Source: Halictus rubicundus
Lineage: Eukaryota; Arthropoda; Insecta; Hymenoptera; Halictidae
DNA length: 64,000 nucleotides
Direction: 5' to 3'
NCBI RefSeq assembly: GCF_050948215.1
Contig: NW_027489003.1
Location: forward strand, 62,001-126,000
A program made the translations under genes and the position numbers. The notes beneath the pieces are model-generated. The model searched no databases. It was not told the origin of the DNA and saw only the letters and a program-made list of their open reading frames with translations. Below, piece by piece: positions 1-10,700 of the stretch (its first letter is position 1; the number at the start of each line of letters is the position of its first letter).

Positions 1-2768
1 ATAATATCCTCTATCCTATCCTATCCTCTATCCAATCCTCTATCCTATCCTATCCTCTATTCTATCCTATCCTGTATCCTATCAAATCCCCTATCCTATC
101 ATCTATCCTACCCTATCGTCTATCCTATCCTATCCTCTATCCTATCCTATCGTCTATCCTATCGTCTATCCTATCCTATCCTCTATCCTATCCTATCCTC
201 TATCCTATCCTCTATCCTATCCTATCTTCTATCCTATCCTTTCCTCTATCCTATCCTATCCTCTATCCTATCCTCTATCCTATCCTATCCTCTATCCTAT
301 CCTATCCTCTATCCTATCCTATCCTCTATCCTATCCTATCCTCTATCCTATCCTATCCTCTATCCTATCCTATCCTCTATCCTATCCTATCCTCTATCCT
401 ATCCTATCGTCTATCCTATCCTATCGTCTATCCTATCCTCTATCCTATCCTATCCTCTATCCTATCCTATCCTCTATCCTATCCTATCCTCTATCCTATC
501 CTAGCCTCTATCCTATCCTATCCTCTATCCTATCATATCCTCTATCCTATAATATCCTCTATCCTATCCTATCCTCTATCCAATCCTCTATCCTATCCTA
601 TCCTCTATTCTATCCTATCCTGTATCCTATCAAATCCCCTATCCTATCATCTATCCTATCCTATCGTCTATCCTATCCTATCCTCTATCCTATCCTATCG
701 TCTATCCTATCGTCTATCCTATCCTATCGTCTATCCTATCGTCTATCCTATCCTATCCTCTATCCTATCCTATCCTCTATCCTATCCTATCCTCTATCCT
801 ATCCTATCCTATCCTCTATCCTATCAAATCCCCTATCCTATCCTCTATCCTATCCTATCATCTATCCTCTATCCTATCCAATCCTCTATCCTATCCTTTC
901 CTCTATCCTATCCTATCCTCTATCCTATCCTATCCTCTATCCTATCATATCCTCTATCCTATCCTGTCCTCTATCCTATCCTATTCTCTATCCTATCCTA
1001 TCCTCTATCCTATCCTATCCTCTATCCTATCCTATCCTCTATCCTATCCTATCCTCTATCCTAACCTATTCTCTAACCTATCCTCTATCCTATCCTCTAT
1101 CCTATCCTATCCTCTATCCTATCCTATCCTCTATCCTATCCAATCCTCTATCCTATCCTATCCTCTATCCTATCATATCCTCTATCCTAACCTATCCCCT
1201 ATCCAATCCTCTATCACATCCTATCCTCTATCCTATCCTATCCTCTATCCTATCCTGTCCTCTATCCTATCCTATCCTCTATCCTATCCTATCCTCTATC
1301 CTATCCTATCCTCTATCCTATCCTATCCTCTATCCTATCCTATCCTCTATCGTATCATATCGTCTATCTTATCCTCTATCCTATCCTATCCTACCCTCTA
1401 TCCTATCCTATCCTCTATCCTATCCTATCTTCTCTCCTATCCTATCTTCTATCCTATCCTATCCTCTATCCTATCAAATCCCCTATCCTATCCTCTATCC
1501 TATCCTATCCTGTATCCTATCCAATCCTCTATCCTATCCTATCATCTATCATCAATCCTATCCTTTCCTGTATCCTATCCAATCCTCTATCCTATCCTAT
1601 CCTCTATCCTATCCTCTCCCCTATCCTATCCTATCCTCTATCCTATCCTCTATCCTATAATATCCTCTATCCTATCAAATCCCCTATCCTATCCTCTATC
1701 CTATCCTATCTTCTATCCTATCCTATCCTCTATCCTATCAAATCCCCTATCCTATCCTCTATCCTATCCTATCCTCTATCCTATCCTATCCTCTATCCTA
1801 TCCTATTCTCCATCCTATCCTATCCTCAAGCCTATCCTATCCTCTATACTATAATATCATCTATCCTAGCCAATCCTCTATCCTATCCTCTATCCTATCC
1901 TATCCTCTAGCCTATCCTATCCTCTATCCTATCCTATCCTCTATCCTATCCTATCCTCTATCCTATCCTATCCTCTATCCTATCCTATCTTCTATCCTAT
2001 CATATCCTCTATCCTATCAAATCCCCTATCCTATCCTCTACCCTATCCTATCCTCTATCCTATCATATCCTATATCCTATAATATCCTCTATCCTATCCT
2101 ATCCTCTATCCAATCCTCTATCCTATCCTATCCTCTATTCTATCCTATCCTGTATCCTATCAAATCCCCTATCCTATCATCTATCCTACCCTATCGTCTA
2201 TCCTATCCTATCCTCTATCCTATCCTATCGTCTATCCTATCGTCTATCCTATCCTATCCTCTATCCTATCCTATCCTCTATCCTATCCTATCCTCTATCC
2301 TATCCTATCCTCTATCCTATCCTATCCTCTATCCTATCCTATCTTCTATCCTATCATATCCTCTATCCTATCAAATCCCCTATCCTATCCTCTATCCTAT
2401 CCTATCCTCTATCCTATCATAACCTCTATCCTATAATATCCTCTATCCTATCCTATCCTCTATCCAATCCTCTATCCTATCCTATCCTCTATTCTATCCT
2501 ATCCTATATCCTATCAAATCCCCTATCCTATCATCTATCGTATCCTATCGTCTATCCTATCCTATCCTCTATCCTATCCTATCGTCTATCCTATCGTCTA
2601 TCCTATCCTATCCTCTATCCTATCCTATCCTCTATCCTATCCTATCCTCTATCCTATCCTATCCTCTATCCTATCCCAGCCTCTATCCTATCCTATCTTC
2701 TATCCTATCATATCCTCTATCCTATCAAATCCCCTATCCTATCCTCTATCCTATCCTATCCTCTATCC
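1..2768. repeat. 17-bp satellite array, block A (left of the insertion)
   Basis: The block is tandem CCTCTATCCTATCCTAT mixed with 12-base CCTCTATCCTAT units. Frequent variant words are CTATCAAATCCCC, CTATAATATCC, CTATCATATCC and TATCGTC. A longer module starts with ATAATATCC, is followed closely by TATCCAATCC, and in most copies then has CTGTATCCTATCAAATCCCC. It begins at 1, 549, 2079 and 2433, and again beyond the insertion at 5112, 5461 and 5822. That shows a loose higher-order organisation with unequal spacing. No gene, RNA gene or regulatory site is visible. Forward open frames are short here because TAA in ATAATATCC and CTAACC, and TAG in CTAGCC, interrupt them often. The left edge is cut by the window. 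Confidence 0.97.
2765..2768. other. Left target-site duplication (ATCC)
   Basis: ATCC directly precedes the TG of the inserted element and is repeated at 4976-4979 just after its CA end. A four-base match inside a satellite full of ATCC is weak evidence alone. However, deleting the element plus one ATCC restores a perfect 7+5+5 register, and deleting the element alone does not. Confidence 0.7.
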
Positions 2769-2787
2769 TGTAACCGTGTCGGTTACA
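2769..2787. repeat. Left terminus forming a perfect hairpin
   Basis: The first eight bases TGTAACCG are followed after a TGT loop by their exact reverse complement CGGTTACA (2780-2787). The left end is therefore a palindrome by itself as well as being the inverted partner of the right end at 4968-4975. The ninth base (T) also matches the reverse complement of the right end, so the terminal match is TGTAACCGT. Confidence 0.85.
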
Positions 2788-3159
2788 TACACATATACCG
2801 CACGTATCGGTCGGCGATACGACCCCACCACCGTACCATACTACGTTGTTCGCGAGTCCGGAGATAGTGAGGGATCGCGAGATATCGCGATCCTTGTCGA
2901 GTTGCGCACGCATCGATCCCCACTCGATAATGATCGAAGGAGGTCGATGCGAGCCAGCGATCGAGCACTCTACGTCTGGAAGCGGTCCGAGAAACACGCG
3001 TTTACGAATTGTGTCTGTTCGACGAAACACGGTACCCGTTCGAGGAGTCAAACCGACTCGGCAGAGCAAGGCAAACCGTCCTTCCTGCTCTCAACGCGTA
3101 CGCGCCTCAAACCGAGGAGTCACGAGCGCAAACCGCGCCGTGGCACTGTCGAAACGTTT
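2788..3159 (+). other. U3-like upstream part of the LTR
   Basis: Unique, CpG-rich sequence between the left terminus and the TATA box. It has no ATG-initiated frame of credible length. The forward open stretch that covers it starts with GTG and runs through the TATA box, so it is not a believable gene. By position this would be the promoter-proximal U3 region if the element is an LTR in forward orientation. No individual binding site can be named from sequence. Confidence 0.45.
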
Positions 3160-3168
3160 TATATAAAG
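3160..3168 (+). promoter_or_regulatory. TATA box of the LTR promoter
   Basis: TATATAAAG lies in a GC-rich setting and is preceded by a short T run. It is a close match to the eukaryotic TATA consensus and the best promoter candidate in the window. Transcription would be expected to start about 25-30 bases downstream, near 3190, but no clear initiator element stands out there. The call supports forward orientation of the element. Confidence 0.6.
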
Positions 3169-3562
3169 CTCCGTGACTCTCGGACGTGACCGCGTAGTAG
3201 TCAAACGAAATTACATAATTTTCACTCGCCTAAAGATTGATCGAGAAATGTTTAATTATCAATTCCGAGGTGAAGCATTACTAGTGTCAGTGTAGATTAC
3301 TTGCAGCGAGCAAGTCGCGAGTACTATTTAGGAGCGACGGCGAGTGGAAGGCGCCGTGTGTCGGTACGACACGATTTTGTAAAATTTAGAGAACTGCGTC
3401 GCGCAGAGATAGAAACGCGTCGCGAAGCGTGCGATTATCGCGTCGAACAGACACAGTAGATTCACTTCGTCCTTCAAGTATAAATATTAGTATGGGGTAC
3501 GTATAAGTATCGTTTCAAAGATACAGTACGTACTATACGGGTCGAAGCGAGACAGTCAATCA
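3169..3562. other. Unique LTR sequence after the TATA box
   Basis: Non-coding, single-copy sequence. An AT-richer patch spans about 3205-3300, and a CpG-dense part follows. A 15-base perfect hairpin (GTGTCG, loop GTA, CGACAC) is at 3358-3372. No open frame or RNA gene is recognisable. The section ends where the 140-base tandem repeats begin. Confidence 0.5.
3358..3372. repeat. Short perfect inverted repeat
   Basis: Six-base arms GTGTCG and CGACAC are separated by GTA. It could be a protein-binding palindrome or a chance hairpin in CpG-rich sequence. No function can be assigned. Confidence 0.4.
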
Positions 3563-4475
3563 TCGCATGATCGCGGTGGTTCTTCCGAAACCTCAACAGA
3601 GCATACTCTGAGGCTACGAAACGTACCAAAGGGTAAACTCCTGGGTTCCGAGGGACTGCCGAGGTTTTCTGTGAGTCTCGTCTGGATCGAGACTATTTCA
3701 CTTCGCACAATCAGGGTTCTTCTGCCGTGACCTTAATCGAGGGTACTCCGAGGCCACGCACCGTGCCAGAGGGTACTCTTCTGGGTCCCGTGGAATTACC
3801 GAGGTTTGGTGTGGGTCTCGACCAGATTCGAGGCGATTGTACTTCGTACGATCGCGGCTACTCTGTCGTGACCTTATCAGAGCTTGCTCCGAGGCCACGT
3901 ATCGTGCCGAAGGGTAGACTCCTGGGTCCCGTCGAGCGACCGAGGTTTAGTGCGAGTCTCCCCCGAATCGGTACGAAAGAGCATCGCACGATCCCGAGTG
4001 TTCTGTCGTGACCTTTGTCCGAGATCACTCTGAGGCCACGTATCGTGCCAAAGGGTGAACTTATAGGTCCCGTGGAATAATCGAGGTTTAGTGCACGTCT
4101 CTACAGAATCGAGACGATCGCGCCTTGCACGATCGAGGACACTCTGCCGTGACCAATATCCGAGAACACTCCGAGGCCATGTATCATGCCAAAGGGTAGA
4201 CTCGTGCGTCCCGTGGAGTGACCAAGGTTTAGTGTGCGTCTCCACTCAGGCCACTTGTCCGAACATCGTCCAGGTGCCTGGTTGGTCTGACAGGTACGAC
4301 GTCGTTCGATCGCGGATTTCGGGTCAGATAGGAGCGATCGGACTTTGCACGGTCACTGACACTCTGCCGCCGCCTCGCCCGAGACTGCTTAGAGGCCACG
4401 ATTACGTGCCGAAGAGCAGAATCATTGGAAGCGTGGAGTGACGGCGATTTCGTGTTTGTCTCCATCCCGATCACT
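3563..4475. repeat. Diverged 140/141-bp tandem repeats inside the LTR
   Basis: Copies start near 3563, 3703, 3844, 3984 and 4125, with spacings of 140, 141, 140 and 141. A sixth, more damaged copy starts near 4345, about 80 bases later than expected. Each copy carries, in order, a TCG(C/T)ACGATCG-like start, TGACC, CCGAGGCCACG, GTGCCNAAGGGTA, CTGGGTCCCGT, CGAGGTTTAGTG and GTCTC. Because 141 is 47 codons, some adjacent copies give repeated peptide in one frame: around 3727-4011 the phrases VP.G.LLGPVE.PRF recur. A reverse-strand frame at 3877-4245 also repeats. Neither frame starts with ATG and the 140/141 alternation breaks phase, so coding is unlikely. LTRs often carry such tandem blocks, sometimes as enhancers. 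Confidence 0.85.
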
Positions 4476-4870
4476 CGTACGATTATCCGGCCGAGTGTAG
4501 GGACGGTCAGACGGGTCACGAACTGCTTGTCGCGGGGCGCGATCCGTGCTGAGTGATTTTCTAAACCGATTCCGAAAACCGGGCGTAGAGTCGAGCGAGC
4601 GTACCGCGAGCGTTTTTCACGCGTTCATAATACTTTGTTTATGTGTCGCGAGCCGTCGGCACGGGAGGCCGACCTATTGTTCCACACGGTACCTGGAATT
4701 AACTGTATCCAAACATACACGACGGTTCTTACGAGAATATATCATCTTTTGTTACCTTATCTGGGCTACGAATATCTCATTTAACTCGTCCATACCTCGC
4801 CGCTTTCCAGTGCCTGGAGGCACGAATCCATTCCTGCTCGCAAACGTGCAGGCTTCGAGAAATTAGGGTA
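4476..4870. other. Unique 3' part of the LTR
   Basis: Non-repetitive sequence after the tandem block. There is no AATAAA polyadenylation signal on the forward strand. AATATA at about 4736-4741, followed by a T-rich stretch, is a weak possible substitute. The open frame at 4546-4866 starts with GTG and shows no recognisable domain. I see no RNA gene here. Confidence 0.45.
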
Positions 4871-4894
4871 GTAACCGGCCCTGCGAGACGGTTA
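4871..4894. repeat. Subterminal copy of the end motif, inverted pair
   Basis: GTAACCG at 4871-4877 and CGGTTA at 4889-4894 form an imperfect inverted pair about 80-100 bases inside the right end. The same heptamer makes up both termini and the left hairpin. Repeated subterminal motifs are typical of transposase-binding sites in DNA transposons, so this is evidence for the alternative reading of the island. It could also be chance. Confidence 0.45.
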
Positions 4895-4967
4895 GGGATA
4901 GTCTCGAGACGCGAAGTAGAGATACGAGTAACAGCGTACGCGAATCGGTAGAAACGGTAGGAAAGAA

Positions 4968-4975
4968 CGGTTACA
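4968..4975. repeat. Right terminus of the insertion
   Basis: CGGTTACA is the exact reverse complement of the left end TGTAACCG (2769-2776). Satellite sequence begins at the next base. Confidence 0.8.
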
Positions 4976-4979
4976 ATCC
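4976..4979. other. Right target-site duplication (ATCC)
   Basis: This is the second copy of the ATCC found at 2765-2768. The following bases continue the interrupted 17-base unit. Confidence 0.7.
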
Positions 4980-7790
4980 TATCCTATCCTCTATCCTATC
5001 CTATCTTCTATCCTATCATATCCTCTATCCTATCAAATCCCCTATCCTATCCTCTATCCTATCCTATCCTCTATCCTATCCTATCCTCTATCCTATCATA
5101 ACCTCTATCCTATAATATCCTCTATCCTATCCTATCCTCTATCCAATCCTCTATCCTATCCTATCCTCTATTCTATCCTATCCTGTATCCTATCAAATCC
5201 CCTATCCTATCCTCTATCCTATCCTATCCTCTATCCTATCCTATCCTCTATCCTATCATATCCTCTATCCTAACCTATTCTCTATCCTATCCTCTATACT
5301 ATCCTCTATCCTATCCTATCCTCTATCCTATCCTATCCTCTATCCTATCCTATCCTCTATCCTAACCTATTCTCTAACCTATCCTCTATCCTATCCTCTA
5401 TCCTATCCTATCCTCTATCCTATCCTATCCTATCCTCTATCCTATCATATCCTCTATCCTATAATATCCTCTATCCTATCCTATCCTCTATCCAATCCTC
5501 TATCCTATCCTCTATCCTATCCTATCTTCTGTCCTATCGTATCCTCTATCCTATCAAATCCCCTATCCTATCCTCTATCCTACCCTATCGGCTATCCTAT
5601 CCTCTATCCTATCCTATCCTCTATCCTATCCTATCCTCTATCCTATCCTATCGTCTATCCTATCCTCTATCCTATCCTATCCTCTAGCCTATCCTATCCT
5701 CTATCCTATCCTATCCTCTATCCTATCCTATCTTCTATCCTATCATATCCTCTATCCTATCAAATCCCCTATCCTATCCTCTATCCTATCCTATCCTCTA
5801 TCCTATCATATCCTCTATCCTATAATATCCGCTATCCTATCCTATCCTCTATCCAATCCTCTATCTTATCCTATCCTCTATTCTATCCTATCCTGTATCC
5901 TATCAAATCCCCTATCCTATCCTCTATCCTATCCAATCCTCTATCCTATCCTATCCTCTATCCTATCCTATCATCTATCCTATCCTATCCTCTATCCTAC
6001 CATATCCTCTATCCTAACCTATTCTCTATCCTATCCTCTATCCTATCCTCTATCCTATCCTATCCTCTTTCCTATCCAGTCCTCTATCCTATCCTATCCT
6101 CTATCCTATCATATCCTCTATCCTAACCTATCCCCTATCCAATCCTCTATCACATCCTATCCTCTATCCTATCCTATCCTCTATCCTATCCTATACTCTA
6201 TCCTATCCTATCCTCTATCCTATCCTATCCTCTATCCTATCCTATCCTCTATCCTATCCTATCCTCTATCCTATCCTATCCTCTATCCTATCCTCTATCC
6301 TATCCTATCCTCTATCCTATCCTATCCTCTATCCTATCCTATCCTCTATCCTATCCTATCCTCTATCCTATCCTATCCTCTATCCTATCCTATCCTATCC
6401 TCTATCCTATCCTATCCTCTATCCTATCCTATCGTCTATCCTATCCTCTATCCTATCCTATGCTCTAACCTATCCAATCCCCTATCATATCCTATCCTCT
6501 ATCCTATCCTATTCTCTATCCTATCCCATCTTCTATCCTATCCTATCCTCTATCCTATCAAATCCCCTATCCTATCCTCTATCCTATCCTATCCTATCTT
6601 CTATCCTATCCTATCCTCTATCCTATCCTATCCTCTATCCTATCCTATCCTCTATCCTATCCTATCCTCTATCCAATCCTATCCTCTATCCTATCCTATC
6701 CTCTATCCTATCCTATCCTCTATCCTATCCTATCGTCTATCCTATCCTCTATCCTATCCTATCGTCTATCCTATCCTCTATCCTATCCTATCCTCTATCC
6801 TATCCTATCCTCTATCCAATCCTATCCTCTATCCTATCCTGTCCTCTATCCTATCCTATCCTCTATCCTATCCTATCGTCTATCCTATCCTCTATCCTAT
6901 CCTATCCTGTATCCTATCCAATCCTCTATCCTATCCTATCATCTATCATCAATCCTATCCTTTCCTGTATCCTATCCAATCCTCTATCCTATCCTATCCT
7001 CTGTCCTATCCTGTCCTCTATCCTATCCTATCCTCTATCCTATCCTCTATCCTATAATATCCTCTATCCTATCAAATCCCCTATCCTATCCTCTATCCTA
7101 TCCTATCCTGTAGCCTATCCAATCCTCTATCCTATCCTATCATCTACTTCAATCCTATCCTTTCCTGTATCCTATCCAATCCTCTATCCTATCAAATCCC
7201 CTATCCTATCCTCTATCCTATCCTATCCTGTATCCTATCCTATCCTCTATCCTCTATCGTATCCAATCCTCTATCCTATCCTATCCTCTATTCTATCATC
7301 TATCCTATCCTATCCTCTATAATATCGTACACTCTATCCTATAATATCATCTATCCGTTCCTATTCTCTATCCTATCCTCTATCCTATTCTCTATCCTAT
7401 CCTCTATCCTATCCTCTATCCTATCCTCTATCCTATCCTATCTTCTATCCTATCTTATCCTCTATCCTATCAAATCCCCTATCCTATCCTGTATCCTATC
7501 CTATCCTCTATCCTATCCTATCGTCTATCCTATCCTCTATCCTATCCTATCCTCTATCCTATCCTATCCTCTATCCTATCCTATCCTCTATGATATCCTA
7601 TCCTCTATCCTATCCTATCCTCAACCGTATCCTATCCTCTATACTATAATATCATCTATCCTAGCCAATCCTCTATCCTATCCTCTATCCTATCCTATTC
7701 TCTATCCTATCCTCTATCCTATCCTATCCCCTATCGTATCCTGTTCTGTATCCTATCCAGTCCCCTATCCTATCCTCTATCCTATCCTAT
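4980..7790. repeat. 17-bp satellite array, block B (right of the insertion)
   Basis: This is the same subfamily as block A, with CAAATCCCC, ATAATATCC, CATATCC and TATCGTC variants. The module beginning with ATAATATCC and followed by TATCCAATCC continues at 5112, 5461 and 5822. From the last left-hand copy at 2433 to the first right-hand copy at 5112 is 2,679 bases. Subtracting the insertion and its duplication (2,211) leaves 468, within the range seen elsewhere, so the element landed in a pre-existing array. Around 6900-7200 a TCTATCATCAATCC / TTTCCTGTATCC variant appears. The first ATCCGTTCC module is near 7350. No genes are visible. Confidence 0.96.
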
Positions 7791-10700
7791 CGCCTATGAT
7801 ATCGTATCCTCTATCCTATCCTATCCTCTATCCTATCCTAGCATCTATCCTATCCTGTCCTCTATTCTATCCTATCGTCTATCCTATCGTCTATCCTATC
7901 CTATCCTCTATCCTATCCTCAATCCTATCCTTTCCCGTATCCTATCCAATCATCTATCCTATCCTATCCTCTATCCTATCCTATCCTCTATCCTATCCTA
8001 GCCTCTATCCTATCCTATCCTCTATAGTATCCTATCCTCTATCCTATCCTATCGTATCTTCTATCCTAACCTATCATCTATCCAATCAAATCCCCTATCC
8101 TATCCTCTATCCTATCCTATCTTCTATCCTATCCTATCATCTATCCTCAATCCTATCCTATCCTCTATCCTATCCTATCCTCTATCCTATCCTATCCTCT
8201 ATCCTATCCTATCCTCTATACTATCCTATCCTCTATCCTATCCTATCCTCTATCCTATCCTATCCACTATCCTTACCTATTCTCTATCCTATCCTCTATC
8301 CTATCCTCTATCCTATCCTATCCTCTATCCTATCAAATCCCCTATCCTATCCTCTATCCTATCCTATCCTCTATCCTATCCTATCGTCTATCCTATCCTC
8401 TGTCCTACCCTATCCTCTATCCTATCATATCCTCTATCCTATCCTATCTTCTATCCTATCCTATCCTCTATCCTATCAAATCCCCTATCCTATCCTCTAT
8501 CCTATCCTATCCTGTATCCTATCCAATCGTCTATCATCTATCCTCAATCCTATCCATTCGTGTATCCTATCCAATCCTCTATACTATCCTATCCTCTATC
8601 CAATCCTCTATACTATCCTATCCTATCCTCTATCCAATCCTCTATACTATCCTATCCTCTATCCTATCCTATCCTCTATCCTATCCTATCCTCTATCCTA
8701 TTCTATCCTCTATCCTATCCTATCCTCTATCCTATCCTATCCTCTATCCTATCCTATCCTCTATCCTGTCCTATCCTCTATCCTATCCTATCCTCTATCC
8801 TATCCTATCCTCTATCCTATCCTATCCTCTATAATATCCTATCCTCTATGCTATCCTATCCTCTATCCTATCCTATCCTCTATCCTATCCTATCCTCTAT
8901 CCTATCCTATCCTCTATCCTATCCTATCCTCTATCCTATCCTCTATCCTATCCTCTATCCTATCCTATCCTCTATCCTATCCTATCCTCTATCCTATCCT
9001 ATCCTCTATCCTATCCTATCCTCTAGCCTCTCCTATCCTCTATCCTATCAAATCCCCTATCCTATCCTCTATCCTATCCTATCCTCTATCCTATCCTATC
9101 CTCTATCCTATCCTATCCTCTATCATATCCTATCCTCTATCCTATCCTATCCTCTATCCTATCCTATCCTCTATCCTATCCTATCCTCTATCCTATCCTA
9201 TCCTCTATCCTATCCTATCCTCTATCCTATCCTATCCTCTATACTATCATATCCTCTATCCTATAATATCCTCTAACTATCCTATCATCTATCCAATCCT
9301 CTATCCTATCCTATCCTCTATCCTATCCTATCCTATATCCTGTCCTATCCTCTATCCTATCCTCTATCCTATCCTCTATCCTATCCTCTATCCTATCCTA
9401 TCCTCTATCCTATCCTATCGTCTATCCTATCCTCTGTCCTACCCTATCCTCTATCCTATCATATCCTCTATCCTATCCTATCTTCTATCCTATCCTATCC
9501 TCTATCCTGTCAAATCCCCTATCCTATCCTCTATCCTATCCTATCCTGTATCCTATCCAATCCTCTATCATCTATCCTCAATCCTATCCATTCGTGTATC
9601 CTATCCAATCCTCTATACTATCCTATCCTCTATCCAATCCTCTATACTATCCTATCCTCTATCCTATCCTATCCTCTATCCTATCCTATCCTCTATCCTA
9701 TTCTATCCTCTATCCTATCCTATCCTCTATCCTATCCTATCCTCTATCCTATCCTATCCTCTATCCTATCCTATCCTCTATCCTATCCTATCCTCTATCC
9801 TATCCTATCCTCTATCCTATCCTATCCTCTATCCTATCCTATCCGCTATCCTATCCTATCCTCTATCCTATCCTATCCTCTATCCTATCCTATCCTCTAT
9901 CCTATCATATCCTCTATCCTATCCTATCCTCTATCCTATCCTATCCTCTATCCTATCCTATCCTCTATCCTATCCTATCCTATCCTCTATCCTATCCTCT
10001 ATCCTATCCTCAATCCTATCCTATCCTCTATAATATCGTACACTCTAGCCTATAATATCATCTATCCGTTCCTATTCTCTATCCTATCAAATCCCCTATC
10101 CTATCCTCTATCCTATCCTATCCTATATCCTATCCTATCCTATCCTCAATCCTATCCTATCTTCTATACTATCCTATCCTCTATCCTATCAAATCCCCTA
10201 TCCTATCCTCTATCGTATCCTATCCTCTATCCTATCCTCAATCCTATCCTATCCTCTATAATATCGTACACTCTAGCCTATAATATCATCTATCCGTTCC
10301 TATTCTCTATCCTATACTATCCTCTATAATATCGTACACTCTATCCTATAATATCATCTATCCGTTCCTATTCTCTATCCTATCAAATCCCCTATCAAAT
10401 CCCCTATCCTATCCTCTATCCTATCCTATCCTCTATCCTATCCTATCCTCTATCCTATCCTATCCTCTATCCTATCCTATCCTCTATCCTATCCTATCCT
10501 CTATCCTATCCTATCGTCTATCCTATCCTCTGTCCTACCCTATCCTCTATCCTATCATATCCTCTATCCTATCCTATCTTCTATCCTATCCTATCCTCTA
10601 TCCTACCAAATCCCCTATCCTATCCTCTATCCTATCCTATCCTGTATCCTATCCAATCCTCTATCATCTATCCTCAATCCTATCCATTCGTGTATCCTAT

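Larger units (their letters stand above)
2769..4975 (+). mobile_element. Solo LTR-like insertion, 2,207 bp
   Basis: This is the only sequence in the window unrelated to the satellite. It starts TGTAACCG and ends CGGTTACA, which are the TG...CA ends and short inverted termini expected of an LTR. It is flanked by ATCC on both sides. A four-base duplication is common for Ty3/Gypsy and known for BEL/Pao elements. A TATA box lies about 390 bases in. No gag-pol frame, primer-binding site or polypurine tract adjoins it, since satellite begins at both edges, so a solo LTR left by LTR-LTR recombination fits best. The open frames inside (for example 2776-3189, 3727-4011 and 4546-4866) begin with GTG, not ATG, and resemble nothing I recognise. 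The base composition is CpG-rich, unlike the flanks. Orientation is taken from the TATA box. Alternatives are a non-autonomous DNA transposon with short inverted ends, such as a Ginger-like element (TGT ends, four-base duplication). The element family is not identified. Confidence 0.65.

Noticed and set aside
4729..4760. Polyadenylation signal of the LTR
   Set aside because: Only AATATA is present, with no AATAAA or ATTAAA on the forward strand. It is too weak to annotate as a feature.
2746..4866. Open frames on both strands in the island (for example 2776-3189, 3698-3898, 3877-4245, 4546-4866) as genes
   Set aside because: Those I checked start with GTG rather than ATG, they overlap on both strands, and none shows a recognisable motif. 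Several follow the 140-base tandem repeat and its 47-codon period.
2765..4979. Island as a tRNA-derived SINE or ribosomal spacer fragment
   Set aside because: There is no A/B-box-like internal promoter, poly-A tail or rRNA sequence that I can recognise. The inverted TG...CA ends with a phase-restoring duplication fit an LTR or transposon better. A ribosomal spacer is not strictly excluded.
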